Shown: one piece after another, positions 25,108 to 32,912 of the stretch
Layout of the letters: every line of letters starts with the position of its first letter
Numbering within the stretch: position 1 is the first letter of the stretch
Source: Rubellimicrobium sp.
Lineage (GTDB): Bacteria > Pseudomonadota > Alphaproteobacteria > Rhodobacterales > Rhodobacteraceae
DNA: 35,794 bases
Assembly (NCBI GenBank): GCA_020852925.1
Contig: JADYZU010000009.1
Span: 1 to 35,794, forward strand
Reading direction: 5' to 3'
The notes under the pieces: generated by a model
What the model was told of the DNA's origin: nothing
Databases searched by the model: none
Seen by the model: the letters and a program-made list of their open reading frames with translations, nothing else
Translations under genes and position numbers: made by a program

Positions 25108-27216
25108 ATGCGCTCGTTCCTGCGCCGCCTGCGCCTTGTGGCCTGTGCCGTGCTGGCGGCGGTGGTCGGCGGCTGCGCCGTGATCACGCCGCCCGCGCCC
25201 TCGGATTTCGTGGGGGCGGCCGGCCTGACCGGCTCGCCCGAGATTGCCGCCTACGAGGCGCAGATGTCGGCCGTGCTGGCCGCCTATGACCTTCAGCGCC
25301 TGCGCTATCTGGCCGGGCTGCCCGATGATCCGGGCCTTGCGGAACCCGAATGGCTCGGGCCCGTGACCGGGCCGATCCGGGACCAGGCGGACGCGCTTGG
25401 CGCGGCGCGGATCCTGCCCTTTGCGGACCTGACCCCCGGGCCGCAGATCTGGCCGGGACGCTGGCGCGGGGCGCAGGCGGTGATGGTGCTGACGGACGGG
25501 CCTTCGGTGCAGGGCGTGCCCTTTCGCCTGCCCGATCAGAACTCCCTCACGCGGGAACTGGTCTTTCGCTCCATCGCCACGACCGAGGCCCGGATCGAGG
25601 CCGAATGCGACGACACCGTGCGTCTGACCTATCCCGGCGATTCCGGCGAAAGGCCGGCCGGCACGCCCTTTGCCTTTGTCGTGCCGGCGGGCGAACGCGA
25701 CCGGACCTCGATCACCCTGCCGGGCGAGGGTGGCGGCTGCCGCCTCAGCATCGGCTATCGCGGCCAGATGCCGCGCCATGTCGATGTCATCGGCGAAAGC
25801 GCCGCCGACCCGGCCATTGCCGCGCTCGACCAGCGGTTCGATGTCTGCCTCGAGCCGACGCCAGAGCGGCTCGATCCGCTTCAGGCCGCGTTCTTTGCCG
25901 GGCGCTGGATGTCGCAGACCTGCGCCATGGATGTCGGAGACCCGGTCCTGCTCGAGAGTTCGCGCGACGGCTACAACGCCAAGATCGAGGCGCTGACCGG
26001 CGCGCGGCTGCCCGATTCCGCCTTTGACGAGGGCAACCCGGATGTGCCGCTCGACTTCTCGAATGCGCCGCAACTCGATGTGATCTGGCTGAGCTACCTC
26101 GACATCAAGGCGGATTTCTCGGGCGCGATCATGGAACGCGCGCTGCGCTACCACGCCGAGCGCGGAACCCAGATCCGGGTTCTCGTGTCGGAGGTTCTCG
26201 AACTGCCGCTCGATCTGGCGATGTGGGAACGGCTGGCGGCCGAGTTTCCCAATGTGCAGCTTCAGCTTTTCACCTGGACGGCGCCCGATCATGCGCCGTC
26301 GATCGGGCGGCTCGATTCGCTGCATCGGGTGAACCATGTGAAGATGTTCGTCACCCTGGCCCGCGACGAATCCCGCTCGCGCGCGATCGTGGGCGGGCGC
26401 AACATCCACGACGGGTTCCTGTTCTCGCAGTCGCTCGACCTGTCGGCATGGCCCGAACTTCAGCAATACGGCGTCCCGGGCGAACTGAGCCTGCGCTATT
26501 TCTCGACCTACAAAGACTTCGAGATCGAGATCCGCACCCCCGAGGCGGTGCGCACGCTGGCGGCGCATCTTGGCTCCTACTGGCAGCGCGACGAACGGAC
26601 CTCGCTCATGCGGCCGTTCTCGGTGGGCACCACCGGGCCGGGGTCCGGGTCGGTTCCCCTGACCGGGGCGCGGCATTTCATCTCGGTCCCGTTTCTCGAC
26701 AATCGCGCTCTGGAGCGGACCTGGGTCGATCTGATCGACGCCGCCGGATCGAAGGTCGAGATCGTGACCCCCTACCTCAACCCCACCCCGGCGATCGAGG
26801 CGGCGCTGGAGCGGGCGATGGCGCGTGGGGTCGAGGTGACGATCGCCGCGCGGGTCATGCTTTATGGCGATCTGGGCGGGCGCCTCATGACCGAGATGAA
26901 CGCGCTGTTCGTGGAACGCTATGCCACGCGCATGCGGCTTTTCGAATTCCAGCAGCCGGATGTGGTGCTGCACAGCAAGATGCTCATGATCGACGAACGG
27001 CTTTCCGTGGTCTCGTCGGTCAATCTCAACCGGCGCAGCTTCCTGCATGATACCGAAAACGGGGTGATGGTGCTCGATCCGGCGTTCTACCGGCGCCTGC
27101 ATGTAGTGTTCGAGCATTACCTCGCCGATTCCTACCGCCTCGAGCCCGACAGTTTCGCCGTCACGCCGGCGGTGCGGCAGTTGTTCGAATCGGACTGGGT
27201 GCGCGACTTCTTCTGA
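25108..27216 (+). CDS. Phospholipase D-like lipoprotein with novel N-terminal domain
   Basis: A 702-residue protein. The N-terminus has a lipoprotein signal (RRLRLVACAVLAAVVGGC) with a VGGC lipobox. Residues 30-300 are not recognised; they contain four further cysteines (AECDDT, GGCRLS, DVCLEP, QTCAMD), suggesting two disulphides in the periplasm. The C-terminal half has two PLD domains. The first HxK motif is at His410 (NHVKMFVTLARDES), with a longer than usual spacing before Asp, then VGGRNIHDG. The second is canonical at His622 (LHSKMLMIDERLSVVSSVNL). The architecture resembles PLD/cardiolipin-synthase-like proteins, but the lipoprotein anchor points to the periplasm. It is co-transcribed with the trypsin-like protease. 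Confidence 0.88.
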   Translation: MRSFLRRLRLVACAVLAAVVGGCAVITPPAPSDFVGAAGLTGSPEIAAYEAQMSAVLAAYDLQRLRYLAGLPDDPGLAEPEWLGPVTGPIRDQADALGAARILPFADLTPGPQIWPGRWRGAQAVMVLTDGPSVQGVPFRLPDQNSLTRELVFRSIATTEARIEAECDDTVRLTYPGDSGERPAGTPFAFVVPAGERDRTSITLPGEGGGCRLSIGYRGQMPRHVDVIGESAADPAIAALDQRFDVCLEPTPERLDPLQAAFFAGRWMSQTCAMDVGDPVLLESSRDGYNAKIEALTGARLPDSAFDEGNPDVPLDFSNAPQLDVIWLSYLDIKADFSGAIMERALRYHAERGTQIRVLVSEVLELPLDLAMWERLAAEFPNVQLQLFTWTAPDHAPSIGRLDSLHRVNHVKMFVTLARDESRSRAIVGGRNIHDGFLFSQSLDLSAWPELQQYGVPGELSLRYFSTYKDFEIEIRTPEAVRTLAAHLGSYWQRDERTSLMRPFSVGTTGPGSGSVPLTGARHFISVPFLDNRALERTWVDLIDAAGSKVEIVTPYLNPTPAIEAALERAMARGVEVTIAARVMLYGDLGGRLMTEMNALFVERYATRMRLFEFQQPDVVLHSKMLMIDERLSVVSSVNLNRRSFLHDTENGVMVLDPAFYRRLHVVFEHYLADSYRLEPDSFAVTPAVRQLFESDWVRDFF

Positions 27217-27217
27217 C

Positions 27218-27277
27218 GGGGGCCGTGCTGGGGGCCGTGCTGGGGGCCGTGTCGGGGGCAGCGCAGGGGGCCGTTCA
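27218..27277. repeat. Five degenerate 12-bp tandem units between PLD and patatin genes
   Basis: Units starting at 27218, 27230, 27242, 27254 and 27266 read GGGGGCCGTGCT twice, then GGGGGCCGTGTC, GGGGGCAGCGCA and GGGGGCCGTTCA. The array fills the 58-bp gap between the convergent genes and reaches the end of the patatin gene. It is the longest such array in the window. Confidence 0.9.
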
Positions 27278-28708
27278 GCCGCCCCGCATCGCCGCGCGGA
27301 AATCCTGCCAGGCGCGGTTCGCGCCAAGGGCGAGGATCCCCGAGGTGATCGCCCGGTCGACATCCGCCGCCGGAAGGCGCAGCCGGGTCGAGATGTCGTT
27401 CATCGCCTGCCGGTCGCCCTCGGGGAGGCCATCAAGGCCGATTTCGCCCACATGCACCGTCAGGTCGCGGCAATCCCAGTCCGCAGGCCGGTCGGGCCAG
27501 AGCGCGTCGAGGATCTCGGGCGCAAGGTCGCAGCGCCAGGCGATGATCTGCTGCCGCCACAGATCGAGGGCCGCGCGCAGCGTCCCGGTGCCGCCGGTCG
27601 TGGTGGCGGTGATGGCGCGTTCGGCCAGGAAGGCATCGAGATCGCCGCCGCCGTCGTCGCTCAGGCGCTGGCGGATGCCGTAGATCGACAGCGCCAGCAC
27701 CCGCCCCGTGGGCAGGAAGCGGTCAGTCAGCGTCCAGTTCTCGAGCGCGGCATCGACGGTCAGGAACAGGATTTCGCGCGTGCGCAGCGCCTCTTCGTTG
27801 GTCATGGGCGCAAGGCCGCCCCCGGCCCGCGCCGACAGGAACCCGGACACGCCGTAGAAATCGGTCATCGACCCGTCCAGCAGCCGCACGCCCCGCACCT
27901 GTGCGGGGTCGGCATAGCGCGCGACGGTCTGCGCCAGCAGGCGCATGGCCGGATGGGTGGCCGCGTTCGTGCGGGCGGCGGTGTAGGCGGGCGGCTCGCT
28001 CCAGTGGCAGCCCTGGTAGCGCGCCACCGGCACCGCGGCAAAGACCACCGGCACCGCCGCGCTGGCCGCCAGCGCATCGGCCAGACGGATGCGCGACAGA
28101 TCGGTGCAGAGCGCGCCGAAGGTGATCGCATCAAAGACGAAAGGGGCGGCCGAGGCGGTATCGCTGGCCACGATGCGCAGCATCGGCGGGCCGTCCCCGA
28201 GATCGGCGAAGGTGGCGCCGTGGAACAGATCCTCGTCAAGCGCGCGCCCGAAGCTGGCCGGGGCATCGAAGCCGCGCATGATCTCGCGCGCGGATAGATC
28301 GCCCGGAACCATGTAGCGTTCCCCGTCCCGCAGCAGCCACCCTTCGCGGAACCCCTCAAGGCCGGCCGGACCGTGCAGCGCGAAGGCCGCCGCCATCACC
28401 GCCCCCCCCGACACGCCCGAAACGAACCGCACCCGGTCCAGCAGCGAACCGCCGTCCCCCGGCATCTCGGCGCCGATGGCGCGCAGCACGCCATAGTCAA
28501 AGGCCGTGGCCCTGGTGCCCCCGCCCGAAAAGGCAAGGCCGATCCAGACGCCTTCGCTGTCGGCGGCGGGCTTGGCCATGGGCAGCGTGTCCTGTGCCGC
28601 GCCCGCGTTCACCCCAAGGCCGGCAGCGATGCCAAGGGCGACGAGGGCACGCCGGATCCGCCCGCCGGTGCGGCGGGACGGGCGGGCAGGGGCGGGGGCG
28701 GGCGTCAT
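27275..28708 (-). CDS. Exported patatin-like phospholipase
   Basis: A 477-residue protein. The chosen start (MTPAPAPARPSRR) has a GGAG site upstream and is followed by an Arg-rich signal peptide (RIRRALVALGIAAGLGVNAGA). The patatin domain shows the oxyanion glycine loop LAFSGGGTRATAF (62-64), the nucleophile elbow GVSGG with Ser100, and the catalytic Asp278 in LLDGS. These make the Ser-Asp dyad of a lipid acyl hydrolase. The C-terminal 190 residues form an extension without known motifs. It is convergent with the PLD lipoprotein and divergent from the L,D-transpeptidase. It may act on phospholipids in the periplasm or outside the cell; the substrate is unknown. Confidence 0.88.
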   Translation of the reverse strand: MTPAPAPARPSRRTGGRIRRALVALGIAAGLGVNAGAAQDTLPMAKPAADSEGVWIGLAFSGGGTRATAFDYGVLRAIGAEMPGDGGSLLDRVRFVSGVSGGAVMAAAFALHGPAGLEGFREGWLLRDGERYMVPGDLSAREIMRGFDAPASFGRALDEDLFHGATFADLGDGPPMLRIVASDTASAAPFVFDAITFGALCTDLSRIRLADALAASAAVPVVFAAVPVARYQGCHWSEPPAYTAARTNAATHPAMRLLAQTVARYADPAQVRGVRLLDGSMTDFYGVSGFLSARAGGGLAPMTNEEALRTREILFLTVDAALENWTLTDRFLPTGRVLALSIYGIRQRLSDDGGGDLDAFLAERAITATTTGGTGTLRAALDLWRQQIIAWRCDLAPEILDALWPDRPADWDCRDLTVHVGEIGLDGLPEGDRQAMNDISTRLRLPAADVDRAITSGILALGANRAWQDFRAAMRGG

Positions 28709-28820
28709 GGGGCGGATCTCCGGCAGCGGCGCCGCCATCCTGTCGCGGCGGCCGGCGCCGTCAAGCCATCGGCCCCGGGCCCCGCCCGAAAGGCACGATC
28801 CCGCGATGGCCGCAGACGGT

Positions 28821-28848
28821 TTGCACCCGCGCGCCAAACTGATAGATA
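28821..28848 (+). promoter_or_regulatory. Possible promoter of the L,D-transpeptidase gene
   Basis: TTGCAC (28821-28826) and TAGATA (28843-28848) are 16 bp apart, in an A/T-richer stretch 33 bp before the ATG. The fit to sigma70 is moderate. Confidence 0.33.
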
Positions 28849-28881
28849 CGGCAGGGTCTTTTTGTCACACCGAGTCCTTAC

Positions 28882-29820
28882 ATGCAGGCGATCTCTTCCG
28901 ATTTCACGGCACGGCGCCGCTTTCTTCTGGGGGCTGGGGGCATGGCGCTTCTGGCGGCCTGTGCCGCCCCGGTCGAAGAGGCCCCTCCCGAGGAAGTGAT
29001 CGACGGCATCCCGCTGAGCCAGATCGTCGAAGGCTATGGCCCCCTGGCCGACGAACGCCATCCCCTTGGCCCGGTGCCGCCGGGCTATCTTGTCGGTGTG
29101 AACCGCCGGGCGCATGGGCGCTATCTGGGCGATGCCCCCGTGGGCGCGATCGAGATCGACGCCCATGCCAAGCTTCTCTACTGGATCGAGGGCGGCGGCA
29201 CCGCCTGGCGCTATTCCATCGCCGTGGGCCGGCAGGGCCGCGGCATGCGCGGCACCACCACCGTGCAGCGCAAGGAGGAATGGCCCTCGTGGACGCCCAC
29301 CGCCAACATGGTGCGCGCCGAGCCGCAGATCTACGGCCAGTTCGCCGGCGGCGTTCCCGGCGGGCCGGCGAACCCGCTGGGCGCGCGGGCGCTCTATCTC
29401 TATCGCGGCGGGCGCGACACGATGTATCGCATCCACGGCACCAACGACTGGTCCTCGATCGGCAACTCCGGCTCGGCCGGGTGCATCCGGCTGTTCAACC
29501 ACGACATCATCCACCTGTTCCCCCGGGTGCAGATGGGGGCGCCGGTGCTGCTGCGCTCGCGCGAGGATTCGATCCGGATCGAGGGCGAGGCCCTGGCCAA
29601 CCGCGGGATCGAACTGCCGGCCTATTTCGCCTCGCGCGAGTCGATCGAGGACGGCACCGCCGGGCAGCGCCCGCCGGTCCCCGAGGCGATGATGAACGAG
29701 GACGGCACCTATCCGCCCGAAATCCAGGCGCAACTGGCGCTGAACGGCGCGACCGACATCCTGGCCGAAACCGCGGGCACGCTGGCGCCGGTGGATGCGA
29801 TGGCGCTGGCCGGGGGCTGA
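28882..29820 (+). CDS. L,D-transpeptidase (YkuD domain) lipoprotein
   Basis: A 312-residue protein with a signal sequence (RRRFLLGAGGMALLAACAAP) that combines an RR near-Tat motif with a lipobox LAAC (Cys27). The YkuD domain runs from about IEIDAHAKLLYWI, with the catalytic signature IHGTNDWSSIGNSGSAGCIRL: His185 and the nucleophile Cys201. The usual SHGC is SAGC here, so the Cys-proximal His is replaced by Ala; the remote IHGT His is kept. The enzyme class forms 3-3 peptidoglycan crosslinks or attaches proteins to peptidoglycan. It is transcribed away from the patatin gene across 173 bp. Confidence 0.92.
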   Translation: MQAISSDFTARRRFLLGAGGMALLAACAAPVEEAPPEEVIDGIPLSQIVEGYGPLADERHPLGPVPPGYLVGVNRRAHGRYLGDAPVGAIEIDAHAKLLYWIEGGGTAWRYSIAVGRQGRGMRGTTTVQRKEEWPSWTPTANMVRAEPQIYGQFAGGVPGGPANPLGARALYLYRGGRDTMYRIHGTNDWSSIGNSGSAGCIRLFNHDIIHLFPRVQMGAPVLLRSREDSIRIEGEALANRGIELPAYFASRESIEDGTAGQRPPVPEAMMNEDGTYPPEIQAQLALNGATDILAETAGTLAPVDAMALAGG

Positions 29821-29827
29821 GGGGGCG

Positions 29828-29853
29828 GTGATCCGGGGTCAGAGCCGGATCAC
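29828..29853. terminator. Bidirectional hairpin between L,D-transpeptidase and cupin genes
   Basis: GTGATCCGG (29828-29836) pairs perfectly with CCGGATCAC (29845-29853) with an 8-nt loop. It overlaps the cupin stop codon in an 18-bp convergent gap, so it likely terminates both genes. Confidence 0.5.
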
Positions 29854-30177
29854 GTAATCCTTGGTCGTGGTCTCGACCACCTCCCAGGTGCCCGAGAACC
29901 CGGGCCGGATCACGAAACTGTCGCCCGCGCGCAGCATCCGCGCGGGGCCGCCGTCCTCGGTCAGGATCGAGACGCCCGCAAGGATGCGGCAGTATTCCCA
30001 TTCGTCATAGCGCACCCGCCACTTGCCGGGGGTCGCGCGCCAGATCCCGGCGAACAGGCCGTCGCGGTCCTCGAGGTTCCATGTCTCGAACACCGGATCC
30101 CCGGCGATGAGCCGCTCCGGGTCGGGGCGGCCGATCTCGCCCGGGCCGGCGGGAACCATCGCCAGAAATGCCGCCAT
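29839..30177 (-). CDS. Small cupin-domain protein
   Basis: A 112-residue single-domain cupin (cupin_3 type, as in ureidoglycine aminohydrolase-like proteins). Typical features are ETWNLEDRDGLFAGIWRATP, KWRVRYDEWEYCRILAGVSI, AGDSFVIRPGFSGTWEVVET and TKDYVIRL at the end. The metal-binding His residues of catalytic cupins are not present in the usual pattern; Glu and Tyr occupy the positions, so metal binding is uncertain. The function is unknown. It is convergent with the L,D-transpeptidase gene and probably monocistronic. Confidence 0.85.
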   Translation of the reverse strand: MAAFLAMVPAGPGEIGRPDPERLIAGDPVFETWNLEDRDGLFAGIWRATPGKWRVRYDEWEYCRILAGVSILTEDGGPARMLRAGDSFVIRPGFSGTWEVVETTTKDYVIRL

Positions 30178-30277
30178 GATCCGCCCCCGTCCGTTCGCGC
30201 GGGACCGAATCCCGCTTGTGCCCCGGGGAACCCTGGGTCACGCTGACGGCAATGGCAACCTTGCGCAGGGGGGGCGG

Positions 30278-30664
30278 ATGGCCCGGACCATCGGAAGCGG
30301 CAGCGGAACCGGCAGGGATGCGGCCCGGCCGGGCTTTGGCGCGCAGATCCGGCGCACCTTCCGCGCCGGGATCGGCCTGATCGCGGCGGGCCTCCTGCTC
30401 GCGCTGGCGGGATGGGCCACGGGCGGGGCGCTCGATCCGGTCCTGCCGTGGACCGCCCATGCGCTGGTCCTGGCCGGGGCGGTGGCGCTGGTGTTCGGCG
30501 TGGCCGCCAGGACATGGAACCGCTTCCTGTGGCGCCGGGCGGTCCGCGACTCGAGCCTCACGTTCCTTGGCATCCGCTGGCGCGACTGGCTTTCGCGCGG
30601 CCCGTTCGCGCGGTTCTGGCGCTGGTGGCTGTGGATCGACGCGCAGGGCGACGACCTGCCCTAG
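30278..30664 (+). CDS. Small membrane protein, function unknown
   Basis: A 128-residue protein with a charged Arg-rich head and two predicted membrane segments (AGIGLIAAGLLLALAGWATG and AHALVLAGAVALVFGVAART), followed by an aromatic, Arg/Trp-rich tail (TWNRFLWRRAVRDSSLTFL, WRDWLSRGPFARFWRWWLWI). The start at MARTIGSGSG has a purine-rich run before it. I do not recognise a family. It lies between the divergent cupin gene and the convergent moaB gene. Clean hydropathy and neighbour-like codon use support a real gene. Confidence 0.65.
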   Translation: MARTIGSGSGTGRDAARPGFGAQIRRTFRAGIGLIAAGLLLALAGWATGGALDPVLPWTAHALVLAGAVALVFGVAARTWNRFLWRRAVRDSSLTFLGIRWRDWLSRGPFARFWRWWLWIDAQGDDLP

Positions 30665-30673
30665 GGGCGGGGA

Positions 30674-31243
30674 TCAACCGCGCCGGTCCTCCTGATGGCG
30701 GTGCTCCTGTTGGCGGTGCTCCTCGAGCCGGGGCAGCAGCGCCACGAGATTGCACGGCCCGTGGCGCGAATCGAGCTGGTCGCGCAGGATCCGGTCCCAG
30801 CCATCGCGGCAGGCGCCGGTCGATCCGGGCAGCGCGAACAGCACCGTTCCCTGCGCCACGCCGCCGGTTGCCCGGCTTTGCATCGCGCTGGTGCCGACCG
30901 TCTCCATCGAGACCATTGCAAAGATCGTGGCAAAGGCCTCGATCTCCTTCTCGTAGACATCGCGGTGCGCCTCGACCGTGACATCGCGGCCGGTGATGCC
31001 GGTGCCGCCGGTCGAGATGATCACGTCGATCCCCGGATCGGCGCACCAGGCGCGCAGGCGCGCGGCGATCAGGTCGCGGTCATCGGTGACGATGGCGCGG
31101 GCGGCAAGCTGGTGGCCCGATCCGGCGATGCGCTGGGCAAGGGTATCGCCCGAACGGTCATCTGCGGCGCTGCGGGTGTCGCTGACGGTCAGGACGGCGA
31201 TGTTGAGGGGGAGGAACTCGCGGGTGGGGTCGAGGCCGGGCAT
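30674..31243 (-). CDS. moaB: Molybdenum cofactor biosynthesis protein MoaB
   Basis: A 189-residue MoaB/Mog family protein. The start MPGLDPTREFLPLNIAVLTV is chosen over two upstream codons because homologs begin here. Family motifs are TVSDTRSAADDRSGDTLAQR, VIISTGGTGITGRDVTVEAH, RDVYEKEIEAFATIFAMVSM, GTSAMQSRATGGVAQGTVLF and ALPGSTGACRDGWDRIL. It binds molybdopterin and acts in its adenylation step. The C-terminus HRQQEHRHQEDRRG comes from a 15-bp tandem repeat. It is the last gene of the UDG-LysE-moaB operon. Confidence 0.95.
   Translation of the reverse strand: MPGLDPTREFLPLNIAVLTVSDTRSAADDRSGDTLAQRIAGSGHQLAARAIVTDDRDLIAARLRAWCADPGIDVIISTGGTGITGRDVTVEAHRDVYEKEIEAFATIFAMVSMETVGTSAMQSRATGGVAQGTVLFALPGSTGACRDGWDRILRDQLDSRHGPCNLVALLPRLEEHRQQEHRHQEDRRG
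30684..30728. repeat. 15-bp degenerate tandem repeat at the moaB 3' end
   Basis: Three units, CGGTCCTCCTGATGG, CGGTGCTCCTGTTGG and CGGTGCTCCTCGAGC, follow each other from 30684. They encode the repeated EHRQQEHRHQE part of the MoaB tail on the minus strand. Confidence 0.85.
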
Positions 31244-31311
31244 GTCGGGGATCCGGGGCTGGGGAACGCCCCCTCCTAGCACGGCGGCCCCCCCCGGCGC
31301 CAGTTGCCCCC

Positions 31312-31941
31312 TCAGCGCGCGAGAAACGCCAGCCGCAGCGCCAGCCCCGCGAAGATCGTCCCCGAAAGCCGTGCGATCCAGCGTCCGGCCCCGCCCCTGG
31401 CCGTGCCCCCGGCCGTGCCCGCGATCTCGCGCCCGAGCCGCCCCGCCATCGCGCCCGCGACCCCGTTCACCACCAGCCCGCCCAGCGCGATCACCGCCCC
31501 AAGGATCAGGAACTGCGGCAGGAGCGGGCGGGCGGGATCGGTGAACTGCGGCAGGAAGGCCAGCACGAAGAGGATGATCTTGGGGTTGAGCAGGTTGGTC
31601 GCGAACCCCTGCAGCAGCGCCCGCCCCGCCTGCCGCCCCGCCGGCATGGCCGCCGCGGGCGCGGCAAAGGCCCGCCAGGCCAGCCAGAGCAGATACGCCA
31701 CCCCGGCCCAGCGGATCGCGTCAAAGGCCGCCGGATGCGCCGCGAGAAACGCCCCGAGGCCCATCCCCGCCACCGTCACATGCACCATGCAGCCCAGCGC
31801 CACGCCCGCGCTTGCTGCCCATCCGGCGCGGGCGCCCCGGCCCATGCCCTGCGCCACGCAGAACGCCATGTCCGGCCCCGGCGTCAGGTTCAGCGCCAGC
31901 GCGATCGGCACGAAGGCCGCGAGTGTCACCGGGTCGATCAT
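31312..31941 (-). CDS. LysE/RhtB-family amino-acid exporter
   Basis: A 209-residue membrane protein with about six hydrophobic segments. The N-terminus (MIDPVTLAAFVPIALALNLT, PGPDMAFCVAQGMGRGARAG) has the LysE/RhtB signature with PGPD. FATNLLNPKIILFVLAFLPQF is the second family block. Such proteins export small amino acids or homoserine lactones. The start overlaps the UDG stop (ATGA). The tail includes GTAGGTARGG from a 12-bp repeat. Confidence 0.93.
   Translation of the reverse strand: MIDPVTLAAFVPIALALNLTPGPDMAFCVAQGMGRGARAGWAASAGVALGCMVHVTVAGMGLGAFLAAHPAAFDAIRWAGVAYLLWLAWRAFAAPAAAMPAGRQAGRALLQGFATNLLNPKIILFVLAFLPQFTDPARPLLPQFLILGAVIALGGLVVNGVAGAMAGRLGREIAGTAGGTARGGAGRWIARLSGTIFAGLALRLAFLAR
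31399..31422. repeat. 12-bp tandem repeat at the 3' end of the LysE gene
   Basis: GGCCGTGCCCCC and GGCCGTGCCCGC are adjacent (31399-31422). They encode the GTAGGTA stretch on the minus strand and share GGCCGTGCC with other arrays of the window. Confidence 0.8.
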
Positions 31942-32774
31942 CGTCCGCCTCCGGCTTTGGCCGCCCCTTCGCTCAGCCGCGCCCGCAGCGCCAGAAGATC
32001 GGCCCAGGCCTCGCGCTTGGCCGCGGGGGTGCGCAGCAGATAGGCCGGGTGAAAGGTGGCCAGTGCCGGGATCCCCTGCACCTGCCGCCATGCCCCGCGG
32101 ATGCGGGTGATGCCGGCCTGCCCGAACAGCGCCTGACAGGGCGTGTTGCCCATCAGAAGCAGCGCATCCGGCGCGGCAAGCGCGATGTGGCGTTCGAGGA
32201 ACGGCAGGAATTCCGCGATCTCGGCTGGGTCGGGCGTGCGGTTGCCGGGCGGCCGCCACGGCAGGACATTGGTGATGTAGACCGATTGCGCCGGATCGGG
32301 ATGATCGCGGGCGAGGCCGATCGCGGCCAGCATCCGGTCCAGAAGCTGCCCCGCCTTGCCGACAAAGGGCCGCCCCTCGAGATCCTCGTCGCGGCCGGGC
32401 GCCTCGCCCACGATCATGAGCCGCGCCTGCGGGTTGCCGTCGGCAAAGACAAAGTGCCGCGCCCCCAGCCGCAGATCCGACGGCGCCTGTTCCATCGCGC
32501 TGGCCAGCGCGCCCAGCGTGCCGGCGCCTTCGGCCGCGGCCCGGGCGCGGGCCACCGCCGCGACCTGGTCCGCCGCGGGCGTCGGGGGGGAGGCGAGAGT
32601 CGGGGAGGCTGCCCGGGGAGGGGGCGCCGCCACGGGCGCCGGGCGCGCCGCCGCAGCCGCCGCCCCGAGGGTGTGCCGGTCGATCGGGCTGTCGCCGATC
32701 GCATCGCTCACGCCCAGCTCGACCTGCCAGGCCAGCGCGGCCAGCGCCGCCTCGTATGTGAGGGACGATTCCAT
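31938..32774 (-). CDS. Uracil-DNA glycosylase (family 4-like, without iron-sulfur cysteines)
   Basis: A 278-residue protein of the UDG superfamily. The catalytic motifs are GEAPGRDEDLEGRPFVGKAG (motif 1) and LATFHPAYLLR (motif 2). The ITNVLPWRPPGNRTP block is the alphaproteobacterial form of the family-4 sequence, with Trp where family 4 has a cluster Cys. Only one Cys (TPCQAL) is found in the whole protein, so a [4Fe-4S] cluster is impossible. The first 100 residues include an Ala/Pro-rich linker. Homologs in other alphaproteobacteria (Bradyrhizobium) are reported to be iron-sulfur-free UDGs. It removes uracil from DNA. It is the first gene of the operon with LysE and moaB. Confidence 0.92.
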   Translation of the reverse strand: MESSLTYEAALAALAWQVELGVSDAIGDSPIDRHTLGAAAAAARPAPVAAPPPRAASPTLASPPTPAADQVAAVARARAAAEGAGTLGALASAMEQAPSDLRLGARHFVFADGNPQARLMIVGEAPGRDEDLEGRPFVGKAGQLLDRMLAAIGLARDHPDPAQSVYITNVLPWRPPGNRTPDPAEIAEFLPFLERHIALAAPDALLLMGNTPCQALFGQAGITRIRGAWRQVQGIPALATFHPAYLLRTPAAKREAWADLLALRARLSEGAAKAGGGR

Positions 32775-32912
32775 GCCCCACCCTATCCGCTCCGGCCCGC
32801 GTCATGAAGGGGCAGGTTCGGCCCCCGATCCTGCCCCGACCCGATCCTGCCTTGACCTGCCCCCGCCTTTGGCGCACGAGCCGCGCCGGACCCCAACCGC
32901 GCAGGTGACCCG

